A program made the translations under genes and the position numbers. Source: Syntrophaceae bacterium UBA2280 (lineage in GTDB: Bacteria > Desulfobacterota > Syntrophia > Syntrophales > Smithellaceae). Taken from it: a stretch of DNA of 64,000 nt. The number at the start of each line of letters is the position of its first letter. Position 1 is the stretch's first letter. This document shows positions 17,317 to 26,215 of the stretch, piece by piece. The notes under the pieces were generated by a model that did not search any database, had not been told where the DNA came from, and worked only from the letters and a program-made list of their open reading frames with translations. The stretch covers positions 32,159 to 96,158 of the forward strand of contig DDWS01000026.1 of NCBI GenBank assembly GCA_002347685.1. The letters are read 5' to 3'.

Positions 17317-18633
17317 TTATTCCGCCTCGGTGTCTGCGATGGTGATTTCAGCGGAAACCTCCGGCAGTGCCTCCACCGATTTCAATTTCTGGGTCAGTGT
17401 CCGTGTCTTTTTCTGCGCGTCGTCCACCGAGACCGCCGCCTGATCCAGCCTTTTTCGCACCGCATCGAGCGAATCGCCGAACCGGCCAAACGCCGCCTTC
17501 ACCTCGCCTAACACCTTCCAGACCTCACTGGAACGCTTCTGAATCGCGAGGGTTCGGAAACCCATCTGCAAACTGTTGAGAAACGCGGCAAACGTGGAAG
17601 GACCGGTGACCACGATGTGATATTCGCGCTGCAGGTGAGCGACCAACGCGCTGCGGCGGATGACTTCTGCGTAAAGCCCCTCGGACGGCAGAAACATGAT
17701 GCCGAAATCCGTGGTTTTGGGCGGCGCCAGATATTTTTGTGAAATGTCTCTGGCAGCCTTTTTGATGCTCGCATCGAGCTGCCTGACCGCGTCTTCCGCT
17801 GAGGGCGCATCCCCCCGATCCTGGGCTTCCACAAGCCGGGAATAGTCTTCCATCGGAAATTTCGCATCCACCGGGATCAGCACAGAATCCGAAGACGAAT
17901 CGCCCTGGCCGGGCAGTTTGATGGCGAATTCGACAAAGTCGCCGCCGCTTTCATGGATCTTCACATTCCTGAGATACTGTTCAGGGGCAAGAATCTCTTC
18001 GAGCAGCGCGCCGAGCTGGACTTCGCCCCAGGTGCCGCGCGATTTGACATTGGTAAGCACCCTTTTGAGATCGCCCACGCCCGTGGCCAGCGTGCGCATG
18101 TCGCCGAGCCCCTGATGGACCTGCTCTAGCCGCTCGGAAACCTGCTTGAAGGAATCCGCGAGGCGCTTATCGAGCGTGCTTTGCAGTTTTTCATCGACGG
18201 TTTCACGCATGCGGTCGAGCTGGCGGGCATTGTCCTCCTGAATCTGCTTGAGCTTCGCGTCGATGATCAGGCGGATGTCCTCCATCTTTTTTTCATTGGT
18301 CGCGGTAAGATTTGTCAGTTGCCTGGCAAAACTCTCCAGTTGATCGTTTTGGAGTTTTCCGGTTTCGGCGATGCTCTTTTGAACCATCTCGCCGAAGGAT
18401 TTGAGCGCGCCGGCCAGCTCCGTTCTCTCCTGCTGCGAGGAAGACTGGGTCTCGGTGCGTGAACGCGCGATTTCATCACGCATCGAACGGTCGGTTCGCT
18501 CCTGCGCATCCTTGAGTGCCGCCAACCGCTCGGCAAAAGGCCCAAGGTCGACAAAACCCCGTTTCAACTGCCAGACAAGCAGCGCGGCGATCAAAACCAG
18601 TCCCGCCAGTATGATGTAGAAATCAATTCCCAT
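17317..18633 (-). CDS. rmuC: RmuC-family DNA recombination protein
   Basis: 438 residues from ATG 18633 (GGAAGG upstream); the frame is open to 18666 but adds residues before the membrane anchor. N-terminal membrane span (about 5-22), a long coiled coil (about 30-175) and a C-terminal RmuC nuclease-like domain with NVKSRGTWGEVQLGALLEE and PVDAKFPMEDY. RmuC limits inversions at short repeats in E. coli; biochemical activity is not settled. It lies 38 bp downstream of a lipoprotein gene on the same strand. Confidence 0.9.
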   Translation of the reverse strand: MGIDFYIILAGLVLIAALLVWQLKRGFVDLGPFAERLAALKDAQERTDRSMRDEIARSRTETQSSSQQERTELAGALKSFGEMVQKSIAETGKLQNDQLESFARQLTNLTATNEKKMEDIRLIIDAKLKQIQEDNARQLDRMRETVDEKLQSTLDKRLADSFKQVSERLEQVHQGLGDMRTLATGVGDLKRVLTNVKSRGTWGEVQLGALLEEILAPEQYLRNVKIHESGGDFVEFAIKLPGQGDSSSDSVLIPVDAKFPMEDYSRLVEAQDRGDAPSAEDAVRQLDASIKKAARDISQKYLAPPKTTDFGIMFLPSEGLYAEVIRRSALVAHLQREYHIVVTGPSTFAAFLNSLQMGFRTLAIQKRSSEVWKVLGEVKAAFGRFGDSLDAVRKRLDQAAVSVDDAQKKTRTLTQKLKSVEALPEVSAEITIADTEAE

Positions 18634-18671
18634 GCGATCCTTCCACCCGAACCTGTTACCCGTCACATCCT

Positions 18672-19286
18672 TTAGAACGCCCTTTGGAAATCTCTGTCGC
18701 GCAGAATCGTCACGAATGCGTGATCCACCAGCCGGTAGGAACGGGCCTCCAGCGCGGCGGCATCCGTAGCCGTCGTTGCGGGCATTGAAACGCTCATCTC
18801 TTTATCCAGCTTCGCTTCGCCGTCTCGAAACACCAGTACCCTGAATTTGAATTCCTGATCGGTCAAGGAAGTCAGGATCAGCTGAAATTCCGCAACGCCT
18901 TTCGGCGGGCGGTATCCTGCAACCCCCCACCAGTAATGAACTCCGTAGGAAGGATCATGAACATAATCCACCAGCTGCACGCCGACATGCCCGAAGGATT
19001 TCTTAAAACAGGTCCAGAAATAGCTTTCCAGTTTTTCATTGCCTTCGTAGAAGAACTTCTTATCGCCGCTGGAATACCCCCAGGCCGTGGTATTTCCGGC
19101 CTGATTCTGAAAATTGGACAAAACGGCCTTCTTGCCTTTGTAGCGGCTGAATTCTCCTGCGGAAAATGCCGGTTTGTATTGATCGTTTTTAATCAGAATT
19201 TTCGTGCCGGAAGCGCCGCAGCCGGTCAGAAAAAGGCCGATCACCCCTGCGACCAGAATGCTTTTGAAAACACGATTGGCTCTCAT
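18672..19286 (-). CDS. hypothetical lipoprotein
   Basis: 204 residues from ATG 19286, preceded by AAAGGAGG; the frame extends upstream to 19376 but that part is not protein-like. Lipoprotein signal peptide with lipobox LTGC at about 20-23, so attached to a membrane on the periplasmic side. The rest is a mixed alpha/beta domain with aromatic patches (YGVHYWWGVAGY, SYFWTCFKKSF). I do not recognise the family. It may be cotranscribed with rmuC. Confidence 0.72.
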   Translation of the reverse strand: MRANRVFKSILVAGVIGLFLTGCGASGTKILIKNDQYKPAFSAGEFSRYKGKKAVLSNFQNQAGNTTAWGYSSGDKKFFYEGNEKLESYFWTCFKKSFGHVGVQLVDYVHDPSYGVHYWWGVAGYRPPKGVAEFQLILTSLTDQEFKFRVLVFRDGEAKLDKEMSVSMPATTATDAAALEARSYRLVDHAFVTILRDRDFQRAF

Positions 19287-19453
19287 CAGACAAAGACCTC
19301 CTTTGTGAAAAATATCGCCCGAATGCAGGCGAGGACAAGCCCGGAAACTATAATGTCCGGAGGTCCTGCGTGTCAAGAAAAAACCATTTACGTGAAGCCT
19401 TTTGGGGTCAGACCTGTGATGACAAACGAGGCGGGAGAGGATTTCATGTTGTC

Positions 19454-20224
19454 CTACGAAAATTTCGTAAAATCCGGTTTTCGTTTCTCAAAAAACGCGC
19501 TGAAGGCCTCCCCGGCTTCCGGTGACGAAAGCATATCGCTGAAAAAGCTGTTTTCCAGCAGGATTCGGGATTTCACCATTTCTGCCTGAGCTGATTTCAT
19601 AAGCTGCTTGGTCGTACGCAGCGACGACGCGGGAAGCGCGGAAAGTTTGGCCGCCTGCCCGCAGGCAAATTCCAAAAGCTCATCGTGGGGCAGCACGCGG
19701 TTGACCAGGCCCATCTCATGGGCTTCGTACGCGGAAAAGAATTCACCGAGGAATAATTTTTCCGCGGCGCGCTGATACCCGACAATCTGCGGAAGCAGCA
19801 GGCTGGAGGAAAACTCCGGACACAGGCCCAGCGGCGAGAAAGGCATGGAGAACTTCGCCTCTTCGGAGGCGTAAATCAGATCGCAGTGCAAAAGCATCGT
19901 TGTGCCGATGCCGATGGCCGCGCCGGCCACCGCCGCGATAACGGGCTTGGTCAAGGCGATGAGGCTGGCCATGAACTGCGCCACCGGCAGGTCGCCGACA
20001 TTCGCGCGCGCCTTGTGGTTCGCGAAATCGACCAGGTCATTGCCCGCCGTGAAAATGTCCGGCCGGCCGCAGAACAAAACCACGCGCATCGCCGGATCGT
20101 CCTGCCCGTCCTTGAGCGCGTCGGCCATCATCTGATACATTCCGGAGGTAATCGAGTTTTTCTTTTCGGGACGATTGAATTCAATCGTCAGAATGCCGTT
20201 TTCCTTCTTCGTGAGAATATGCAT
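19454..20224 (-). CDS. crotonase-family enoyl-CoA isomerase-like protein
   Basis: 256 residues, crotonase fold. It acts on acyl-CoA in fatty-acid oxidation. The CoA-binding and oxyanion segment (FTAGNDLVDF; AGAAIGIGTT) is present. The two hydratase glutamates are not: by alignment their positions hold Thr109 and Phe129 (in SMPFSPLG). Instead Glu137 lies in LCPEFSSS, the position of the catalytic acid of ECI2/PECI-type delta3-delta2-enoyl-CoA isomerases (SPEGCSS-like). An isomerase is therefore more likely than a hydratase. It is 71 bp downstream of an acyl-CoA dehydrogenase gene on the same strand, fitting oxidation of unsaturated acids. Confidence 0.82.
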   Translation of the reverse strand: MHILTKKENGILTIEFNRPEKKNSITSGMYQMMADALKDGQDDPAMRVVLFCGRPDIFTAGNDLVDFANHKARANVGDLPVAQFMASLIALTKPVIAAVAGAAIGIGTTMLLHCDLIYASEEAKFSMPFSPLGLCPEFSSSLLLPQIVGYQRAAEKLFLGEFFSAYEAHEMGLVNRVLPHDELLEFACGQAAKLSALPASSLRTTKQLMKSAQAEMVKSRILLENSFFSDMLSSPEAGEAFSAFFEKRKPDFTKFS

Positions 20225-20241
20225 GGACCCTCTAAAATTCG

Positions 20242-20280
20242 TTTTGCCTTGCCGGAACCAAATGTCGGATCCGGCAAGGC
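20242..20280. repeat. hairpin between acyl-CoA dehydrogenase and isomerase genes
   Basis: GCCTTGCCGGA (from 20246) pairs with TCCGGCAAGGC ending at 20280, with about a 13-base loop. There is no U-tract on the minus strand, so it is more likely an intercistronic mRNA structure than a terminator. Confidence 0.4.
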
Positions 20281-20295
20281 AATCCGCTCAAAGCA

Positions 20296-22104
20296 TTAAT
20301 CTTCAAAATACTCGCTTTTCATCGTCACCGTCAGGCCGTCGCCGGACAACAGGCGCGCGGCCAAACCCTCGATCTTGGGCAGTTCATAGCCGAAGAAATA
20401 ACGGCAGGTAACCAGTTTGCCGTTGTAGAAATTCACATCGTTGGCGCCGACATTCCCCGCGAGCGCTTTTTTCGCCGTGTCGGCCTGCAACAGCCACTGC
20501 CACGCAATCGCGATGATACCGAAAAACTCCAGGTAGAGCGTGGCATCGGCCAGAAACATCTCCGGTCCTTCCTTGGCGGCAATGCCAAACAGATGGGCCG
20601 TCACCTTTTCCAGTTTAGCCAGCGCGGCTTCGAGATCGGATGCAAAAGGCTTCAGCTCCGTGTCCGCTTGTGCCGTCTGGATCGCTTTGCGGACTTCAGC
20701 CAGGTACAGCTGCGCGGCCTTGCCCTTTTTCATCATCATCTTGCGGCCTAAAAGGTCCTGACCCTGAATGCCGGTTGTGCCCTCGTGGATCGGGTGGATC
20801 CGGACATCGCGGTAGAACTGCTCGAGGGGGAACTCGTCGCAATACCCGTAGCCGCCCAGAATCTGAACGCCGGCGCTGCATGACAGGATGCCCATTTCCG
20901 ACGGGTACGTCTTGGCGACCGGCGTCAGCAGTTCGAGGAGCAGGTTGTAATTTTCATGATCCTCACCCTCCGACACCTTTTCCATATCGTGGTACCGGCA
21001 GCACTGCATGAGAAGCGACAGGGAGCCCTCGACAATCGCCTTCTGGAAAAGCAGCATGCGCTTGATGTCGGCATGCTCGATGATGGGTACCTGGGGCGCG
21101 GAGGGGTCCTTCGATGAGAGTTTGCGTCCCTGGGGACGTTCTTTCGCGTATTCCAGAGAAGCATAATAGGCGGCGGAAGAAATGCAGGCCGCGCCCAGCC
21201 CCACGTCGATTCTGGCGCCGTTCATCATCTGAAACATATAGCCCAGCCCCCTGTTGGGTTCACCCACCAGCCAGCCGCGGCAATCGTCATTTTCACCGAA
21301 AGCAAGCTGGGTAATGGGTCCGCCACGGTAGCCGAGCTTGTGATAGATGCCGGCGCAGTTGACGTCGTTGTGCGCAAGCCCGCCTCCGGCTTCGATGCGC
21401 ATTTTGGGAATGATGAACAAGGAGATGCCCTTGACCCCCACCGGCGCGCCTTTGATCCGGCCGATCGCCAGATGAATGATATTGTCCGCACCGTCGTGCT
21501 CGCCTGCGGAAATAAAAATCTTCTGACCTTTCATCTTGTAATATCCCTGATCGGTCGGCTCTCCCGTCAGCGTGATATCGGTAAGCGAACTTCCCGCCTG
21601 CGGCTCCGTGAGCGCCATGGTGCCCTGCCACTCACCGGCCATCATTTTAGGCAGGTACAGGTCTTTCATCTCCTGCGTGCCGTACGAAGCAATCAGGCCG
21701 GCCGCACCGGTGGTCAGACCGTGATAGATGGAACCGGAATAATTCGCAGCCGCGAAGATCGCCGTCGGCACCATCATGCCGATCATTTCCGGCAGCTGCT
21801 GTCCTCCGTCTTCACAATTGAAGGTCGCACCGATCCAGCCGCCGGCGCCGCACTCCTGCATGATCGTCCGCACCCGGGGGTGAACCCTGACTTCACCATT
21901 GATATATTCAGGCTGATCCCGGTCCATTTCGTGGAGAACCGGTTTAAAAAGGTCTTTCCCCATTTTCATTGCCGTGTCCAAAACCATGTCAAACACTTCA
22001 CGGCTGTGATCGGCATACCGGGGATACTGAAGAAGGGATTCCGCATCAAACATCTCGTAGAGTAAAAACTTTAAATTCCTGTCGCTGATAAATTTTTCGG
22101 CCAT
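20296..22104 (-). CDS. acyl-CoA dehydrogenase, long DmdC/FadE-like form
   Basis: 602 residues, longer than classical 380-residue acyl-CoA dehydrogenases and like the DmdC/FadE5 group with an extra C-terminal domain. FAD enzyme that oxidises acyl-CoA to enoyl-CoA. The conserved MALTEPQAGSSLTDI flavin/substrate segment is present (about 165-180), and the catalytic Glu lies in PIHEGTTGIQGQDLL (about 440). The C-terminal 130 residues form the added helical domain. It lies between the thiolase (ended by a terminator) and the isomerase-like crotonase. The electron acceptor (ETF) is not encoded nearby. Confidence 0.9.
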   Translation of the reverse strand: MAEKFISDRNLKFLLYEMFDAESLLQYPRYADHSREVFDMVLDTAMKMGKDLFKPVLHEMDRDQPEYINGEVRVHPRVRTIMQECGAGGWIGATFNCEDGGQQLPEMIGMMVPTAIFAAANYSGSIYHGLTTGAAGLIASYGTQEMKDLYLPKMMAGEWQGTMALTEPQAGSSLTDITLTGEPTDQGYYKMKGQKIFISAGEHDGADNIIHLAIGRIKGAPVGVKGISLFIIPKMRIEAGGGLAHNDVNCAGIYHKLGYRGGPITQLAFGENDDCRGWLVGEPNRGLGYMFQMMNGARIDVGLGAACISSAAYYASLEYAKERPQGRKLSSKDPSAPQVPIIEHADIKRMLLFQKAIVEGSLSLLMQCCRYHDMEKVSEGEDHENYNLLLELLTPVAKTYPSEMGILSCSAGVQILGGYGYCDEFPLEQFYRDVRIHPIHEGTTGIQGQDLLGRKMMMKKGKAAQLYLAEVRKAIQTAQADTELKPFASDLEAALAKLEKVTAHLFGIAAKEGPEMFLADATLYLEFFGIIAIAWQWLLQADTAKKALAGNVGANDVNFYNGKLVTCRYFFGYELPKIEGLAARLLSGDGLTVTMKSEYFED

Positions 22105-22156
22105 ATTTCTTCCTCTTTTTCCGGACTGCGTCCGGGGCAGCCCATTTCAGGTCGTC

Positions 22157-22196
22157 ATAAAAAATGCCGCCAGGTTTATGAAAAAACCCGGCGGCA
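22157..22196 (-). terminator. intrinsic terminator after the thiolase gene
   Basis: On the minus strand a GC-rich stem (TGCCGCC with its complement, 22165-22196) is followed directly by a run of six T (22157-22164). It lies about 60 bp beyond the thiolase stop and about 50 bp before the acyl-CoA dehydrogenase start, so at least part of the transcription stops here and the dehydrogenase may have its own promoter. Confidence 0.8.
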
Positions 22197-22256
22197 CATG
22201 AAGTTACAGGTTGCACTCTGCCGTCTTTGTGACCGGGAAAGTGTTTTTGCAAGGCA

Positions 22257-23468
22257 TTAGCACTGCAGGTTTTCGATCACCGTCGCCACGCCCAGCCCGC
22301 CGCCGCAGCAGGAGCTGAAGCAGCCGTATTTTTTTCCGGAGCGGATCAACTCGCGCATCGTGAAGATACAGATGCGCCCGCCGGAGGCGCCGTTGGGGTG
22401 ACCGAAGGAAATGGCGCCGCCGTTGGGATTCCATTTTTCCCAATCGACCTTATCACCGGTCTGTTTTTCGAGTTCCGCGGCCACCGCCAGATTCTGGACG
22501 GCGAAGGCTTCATTGCACTCAATGACATCCAGCTGACTCATCTTCAGGCCGGCACGCTTGAGGGCCTGGGGAACCGCGTAAGCCGGCGCAATGCCCATGA
22601 TCTTGGGATCAACGCCGTAATCACCGCCGGACAGCCACTTCGCCATCGGCTTGTAGCCTAACTGCTCGGCTTTTTCCCTGGTCATCATCAGCACGAAAGC
22701 CGCGCCGTCGTTGCGGCCGGAAGCATTGCCGGCGGTAACCGTTCCGTCTTTCGTGAAGGCGGGCGGCAGTTTCGCCAGGCCCTCCAGAGTGGTTTCGGGG
22801 CGGAGAAATTCGTCCACCTTGAACTCCAGCGGGGGATTCTTTTTACCCTGCGGAACCATGACCGGAACGATGTCCTGGGCGCAGAAACCGGAGTCAACGG
22901 CTTTTTTGGAGCGCTGCTGGCTGCGGTAGGAAAATTCATCCTGAGCTTCGCGCGAAATATTGTACATCTTCTGGAGGGCTTCCGCCGTGAAACCCATGTT
23001 CATGGTGGCGGCATCCCGGGAGGGGGCGCACGAATAGGCAATCGGCATCGGGGGAATCATGCGGAACGGTTCCGTGGTCATCGGGAAACGGCACGGCGCC
23101 TGGCTGTATGACTCAAAGCCGCCTGCGATCATGATGTCGGCCTGACCGGCCAGAATTCTCCAGGCGGCGTGATTGATCGCATCAATCGCCGAACCGCACT
23201 GCATTTCGACGTAAGAGGCAGCCGTGCTCTCCGGAAGGCCGGAAGCCAGCACAGCCCAGCGGGCCGCATTGACGGCCGTGTTCGGACCGATGGCCGAGCC
23301 CATGAAAACGGAATCCACCACACCACCCTTTTCAATAATCTGGGATCTTTCGACCAGACCTTTCAGGGTCATGCCGGCGAGTTCCTCGCCCAGAATGTTG
23401 CGCATGGTTTTTCCCAGCGTGCCGAAGGCCGTTCTCATGCAATCCACAAATACTACTTCTCTGTTCAT
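22257..23468 (-). CDS. acetyl-CoA acyltransferase (thiolase)
   Basis: 403 residues. It cleaves 3-ketoacyl-CoA with CoA, or condenses acetyl-CoA. Nucleophile Cys91 in EMQCGSAIDA, His in GHPNGASGGR (about 355), and the second Cys in SSCCGGGLGVA (about 386), so the catalytic set is complete. Cys91 is in the usual position for the family. RBS GGAGG upstream. It precedes an acyl-CoA dehydrogenase and an isomerase-like crotonase on the same strand but is separated from them by a terminator. Confidence 0.93.
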   Translation of the reverse strand: MNREVVFVDCMRTAFGTLGKTMRNILGEELAGMTLKGLVERSQIIEKGGVVDSVFMGSAIGPNTAVNAARWAVLASGLPESTAASYVEMQCGSAIDAINHAAWRILAGQADIMIAGGFESYSQAPCRFPMTTEPFRMIPPMPIAYSCAPSRDAATMNMGFTAEALQKMYNISREAQDEFSYRSQQRSKKAVDSGFCAQDIVPVMVPQGKKNPPLEFKVDEFLRPETTLEGLAKLPPAFTKDGTVTAGNASGRNDGAAFVLMMTREKAEQLGYKPMAKWLSGGDYGVDPKIMGIAPAYAVPQALKRAGLKMSQLDVIECNEAFAVQNLAVAAELEKQTGDKVDWEKWNPNGGAISFGHPNGASGGRICIFTMRELIRSGKKYGCFSSCCGGGLGVATVIENLQC

Positions 23469-23497
23469 AAATCCTCCTGTGTTTTCTAAGTTTTTTG

Positions 23498-23553
23498 ACG
23501 ATAAAATCGTTTATGCGCTTAATGGGGAACGTCTTTCACCTAAACGGTCGTTT
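23498..23553. promoter_or_regulatory. palindromes in the thiolase upstream region
   Basis: AAACG-GT-CGTTT at 23542-23553 is a dyad of the kind bound by TetR-family fatty-acid regulators. ACGAT-AAA-ATCGT at 23498-23510 lies nearer the start codon. Both are upstream of the thiolase ATG at 23468. A TTGACG box lies further upstream on the minus strand but no convincing -10 was found. Operator function is a guess from symmetry. Confidence 0.3.
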
Positions 23554-23599
23554 TAATTATTTTGGAGCGATATCATACCTGAACGGCCTCGTCAAGGAC

Positions 23600-23775
23600 G
23601 AAGGTGGGAATCAGAAGTCGGAGATCAGAAGTTTTTTTGTAAAGGGAGATTTAGGGGGATACAGAGTACTTCCCCCTTTTCTAAAGGGGGATTGAGGGGG
23701 ATTATTGAAGTTGGTTACAATCTCCCCTAACCCCTCTTTTACCCTGAAGGGCACGCGAAAAAAGAGGGGAACATG
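23600..23775. repeat. dispersed hairpin repeats in the spacer between thiolase and porin
   Basis: TCCCCCTTTT pairs with AAAGGGGGA at 23671-23691, and CCCCTCTTTT near 23732 pairs with AAAAGAGGGG near 23770. These short G/C-run hairpins look like dispersed repeats. No reading frame in this stretch is protein-like. Confidence 0.5.
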
Positions 23776-23794
23776 CGGTGCGCCTGTGTGAGGC

Positions 23795-23833
23795 GCAAAA
23801 AAATCCCCGGAAGGTTTGCGCCCTTCCGGGGAT
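23795..23833 (-). terminator. intrinsic terminator of the porin gene
   Basis: ATCCCCGGAAGG (23803-23814) pairs with CCTTCCGGGGAT (23822-23833) around a 7-base loop. On the minus strand the stem is followed by seven T. It lies 33 bp beyond the porin stop. Confidence 0.88.
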
Positions 23834-23865
23834 AAATTAACTTTGGAACAACAACTTGCTGAAGC

Positions 23866-25272
23866 CTAGAAGGTCAGGGTCAGCTTGTTGATGATCAGGT
23901 AGTTGTTCTCAAGATCCTTGGTCTCACCAATACCAGCCGCGACACCCTTGTAGTAATTACCGGTGAACAGGTAACCGGCGCCCAGCATGTAGGACAGGTT
24001 GTTGGTGATTTTGTAGGTCGCGGTCACATCCACTTCCCAGCCGTAGTCACGATCCACATGAGCAACGGTAAGGGTCTTGTCCGCATGGGCATAAGCTACC
24101 GCCAGCCCGATATCGAGTTTCTCGATCGGACGGACACCGGCGCGAACCTTCGCGAAGTAGGCGTTGCTCAGCACGCCGACTGCCGTCGTGCCGTCGTAGG
24201 CCGCCTGTGCGCCTGCCCAGTAGTTCAGGTCGTTGTTGAACAGGATCAAAGTGGGATTCCAGTCAAGACCGCCACTCAGCAATCCGCCTTCCATTTTGTC
24301 AGCCGTTCCGGGATCGTTTCCGGATACATAGGCCAGGGTACCACCGACATAGAACATGCCTAAATCGGCAACCGCGTCAACATACGCGCTCAAATTGTTG
24401 ATGTCGATATCATCGCCAAGCCCCGCTGCCTGAGGAATCGGGGGAAGTAAATAATAGGGCGCATCGTCCCATTTGATCTTGCCGTATGCCCAGTACACCT
24501 GAGCCTCGAGGGCCACGGGGCCAACCTTGGCTTTCACGTACGGGGTCAAAACGCCGACGTTCATCACGTAACCGCCGTCATCGAACAGAGGACCAAACCC
24601 ACTACCCTGCATTGCACCTCTGTTGCCCGCTTCGCGGATGTACTTGCCCAGCAAGCCGACCTGTCCGGTCTTCCAGGCAAACACAGCAAAAGCGGTGTAG
24701 AAGCTGGAATCCCTGTCGGAAGCCAGTGTGTCGTTGATTCTTGTGTAGCTTCTTTCATTGTTCTTTCCGGTCTGGAGTCCGACAATGACCGGGCCCTGTT
24801 TGATGGTGTACGTCACTTTACCGGTCGGCAGCGAGCTGTCGCCGAATTTGGTTCCCCAGGCGCCGTCGATCATGTAACCGGCGGAGAACATGCCGATGGG
24901 GGATACGTAGGTCAGATAAGCCAGATCGATCGCGATGTTTTCGTTTTCAGCGCGGGTACCGGCGGACAGGATGTCATTTGTCGTTTCCAGGGGCACATCG
25001 GATCTTGCGGCGCCCCAGGCTCTTTCCATAATGTCCATGCGGGTGGTCAGCATGAGCCCCGGAGAAACGGTGAACACGGTGTTCAGGCGCAGTCTCTGGA
25101 AATAGAACGCTGTGCTGGGATTACCTTCATCTTTGACTAACCCGGTTTTGTCCATGTACAGACCACCGGCAACAAATTCGCCGCTGAATTTCACGTCGAC
25201 CTGCGCAAAGGACGTCGTGCTGAAGGCTACAATCAGCCCCAGTGACAACAAAACTAACCAAAATCTCTTCAT
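23866..25272 (-). CDS. outer-membrane beta-barrel porin
   Basis: 468 residues. A signal peptide (1-23, ending SFA-Q) is followed by DVKFSGEFVAGG, then alternating polar/hydrophobic strands with many aromatic residues, and a C-terminal strand LIINKLTLTF ending in Phe, the outer-membrane insertion signal. This is typical of deltaproteobacterial porins. RBS AGGAGGAAG precedes the ATG. It is a single transcription unit with its own promoter and terminator, and probably highly expressed. The substrate is not predictable. Confidence 0.85.
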   Translation of the reverse strand: MKRFWLVLLSLGLIVAFSTTSFAQVDVKFSGEFVAGGLYMDKTGLVKDEGNPSTAFYFQRLRLNTVFTVSPGLMLTTRMDIMERAWGAARSDVPLETTNDILSAGTRAENENIAIDLAYLTYVSPIGMFSAGYMIDGAWGTKFGDSSLPTGKVTYTIKQGPVIVGLQTGKNNERSYTRINDTLASDRDSSFYTAFAVFAWKTGQVGLLGKYIREAGNRGAMQGSGFGPLFDDGGYVMNVGVLTPYVKAKVGPVALEAQVYWAYGKIKWDDAPYYLLPPIPQAAGLGDDIDINNLSAYVDAVADLGMFYVGGTLAYVSGNDPGTADKMEGGLLSGGLDWNPTLILFNNDLNYWAGAQAAYDGTTAVGVLSNAYFAKVRAGVRPIEKLDIGLAVAYAHADKTLTVAHVDRDYGWEVDVTATYKITNNLSYMLGAGYLFTGNYYKGVAAGIGETKDLENNYLIINKLTLTF

Positions 25273-25410
25273 TTCTTCCTCCTAAAATATAGATGGGAGT
25301 TAAAAATTTTCCGCCTTTTTTCCCGAAACGGGCATTCCGATGAGAAAAGGCGCCTCTTGTTTCGCACACCCCTGACGATCAAAGACCCGTCACAGGATAT
25401 ACGGCGCGAA

Positions 25411-25439
25411 AGCTAACAGAGACCTGCCGGACTTGTCAA
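25411..25439 (-). promoter_or_regulatory. promoter of the porin gene
   Basis: On the minus strand TTGACA (25434-25439), a 17-base spacer, then TTAGCT (25411-25416). The -35 box is perfect; the -10 box is poor. The leader to the ATG at 25272 would be about 130 bases. Confidence 0.45.
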
Positions 25440-25940
25440 GATATTTTTTCCCGTCAGCCACCACCGCTTTCGCTTGCCCGCCATTTACAGCAATATAAGT
25501 GCCAGATTCACCCTTTGCGGCAACATCCCCCGGCCTTCCCGGCCGCAGGTTGGCCGCTTTTCGCTTGAGCCCTTTTTTCTCCTTCAGCCGTTTAAACGAT
25601 ATATAATCGTAATTATTTATATTTTACAAAAATCGCCGTGCATCATCCACCTGAATGATCCGGCAACTGGAATGACAATCCGACATGAAACGGCAACACC
25701 TGCCATCCTTAAAATTGGATCTCCACTGAAAAATCAGTCGCTTCATGTATGGATTTTTTCACACACCAGCCACTGAAAGCTCTCAACATCGCCTGAAAAA
25801 GTGGGGGAAAAGACACAGGGGAATTGGTGGATGGTGAATAGTGAATAAAAGAGGTCAGAAGTCAACGATCAGAGATCAGAGGGTTCAGTAAGACCTCCGA
25901 CTTCTGATCACTTCGCCCATCGCCCAGTGTCAATATTGCT

Positions 25941-26029
25941 GTGTCATTTCGAAGGAGTCGAGACGACTGAGAAATCCAGGATTTCTCCCTACGGTCGAAA
26001 TGACAAACGGGGGTGGGTCGAAATGACAC
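25941..26029. repeat. inverted-repeat element, 89 bp
   Basis: Ends are GTGTCATTTCGA (25941-25952) and its perfect complement (26018-26029). An internal second copy of TCGAAATGAC is at 25995-26004, and GAAATCC/GGATTTC form a central hairpin. It resembles short palindromic intergenic repeats. Confidence 0.6.
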
Positions 26030-26074
26030 GACTTGCTTAAAGCAAATGTTGCCAGTTTACGGTTGCCCTTTCCT

Positions 26075-26140
26075 TGATCCTTGATCCTTGATCCTTGAAC
26101 CTCCGACCTCCGACCTCCGACCTCCGACCTCTGATCTTTT
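26075..26140. repeat. heptamer tandem array
   Basis: Roughly four units of CTTGATC followed by five of CTCCGAC/CTCTGAT, every 7 bases. It lies 75 bp before the PilZ gene. The units change gradually along the array. Confidence 0.8.
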
Positions 26141-26215
26141 TAGGTGGGAAATCGATGAAGATTCTGATATTGGTTTACGGCACGTTGAAATGATTACGAT
26201 CAAACAGGACGATGG

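Larger units (their letters stand above)
25440..26215. other. long non-coding spacer with repeats
   Basis: About 780 bases between the porin promoter and the PilZ gene. Open frames here have no protein-like composition. It contains an inverted-repeat element at 25941-26029 and a heptamer array at 26075-26140. No RNA gene was recognised. Confidence 0.55.

Noticed and set aside
25474..25776. 100-residue open frame in the spacer after the porin gene
   Set aside because: No RBS, no protein-like composition and it lies in a repeat-rich non-coding stretch.
26075..26140. Heptamer array considered as a CRISPR array
   Set aside because: Units are 7 bases with no spacers and no cas genes are in the window.
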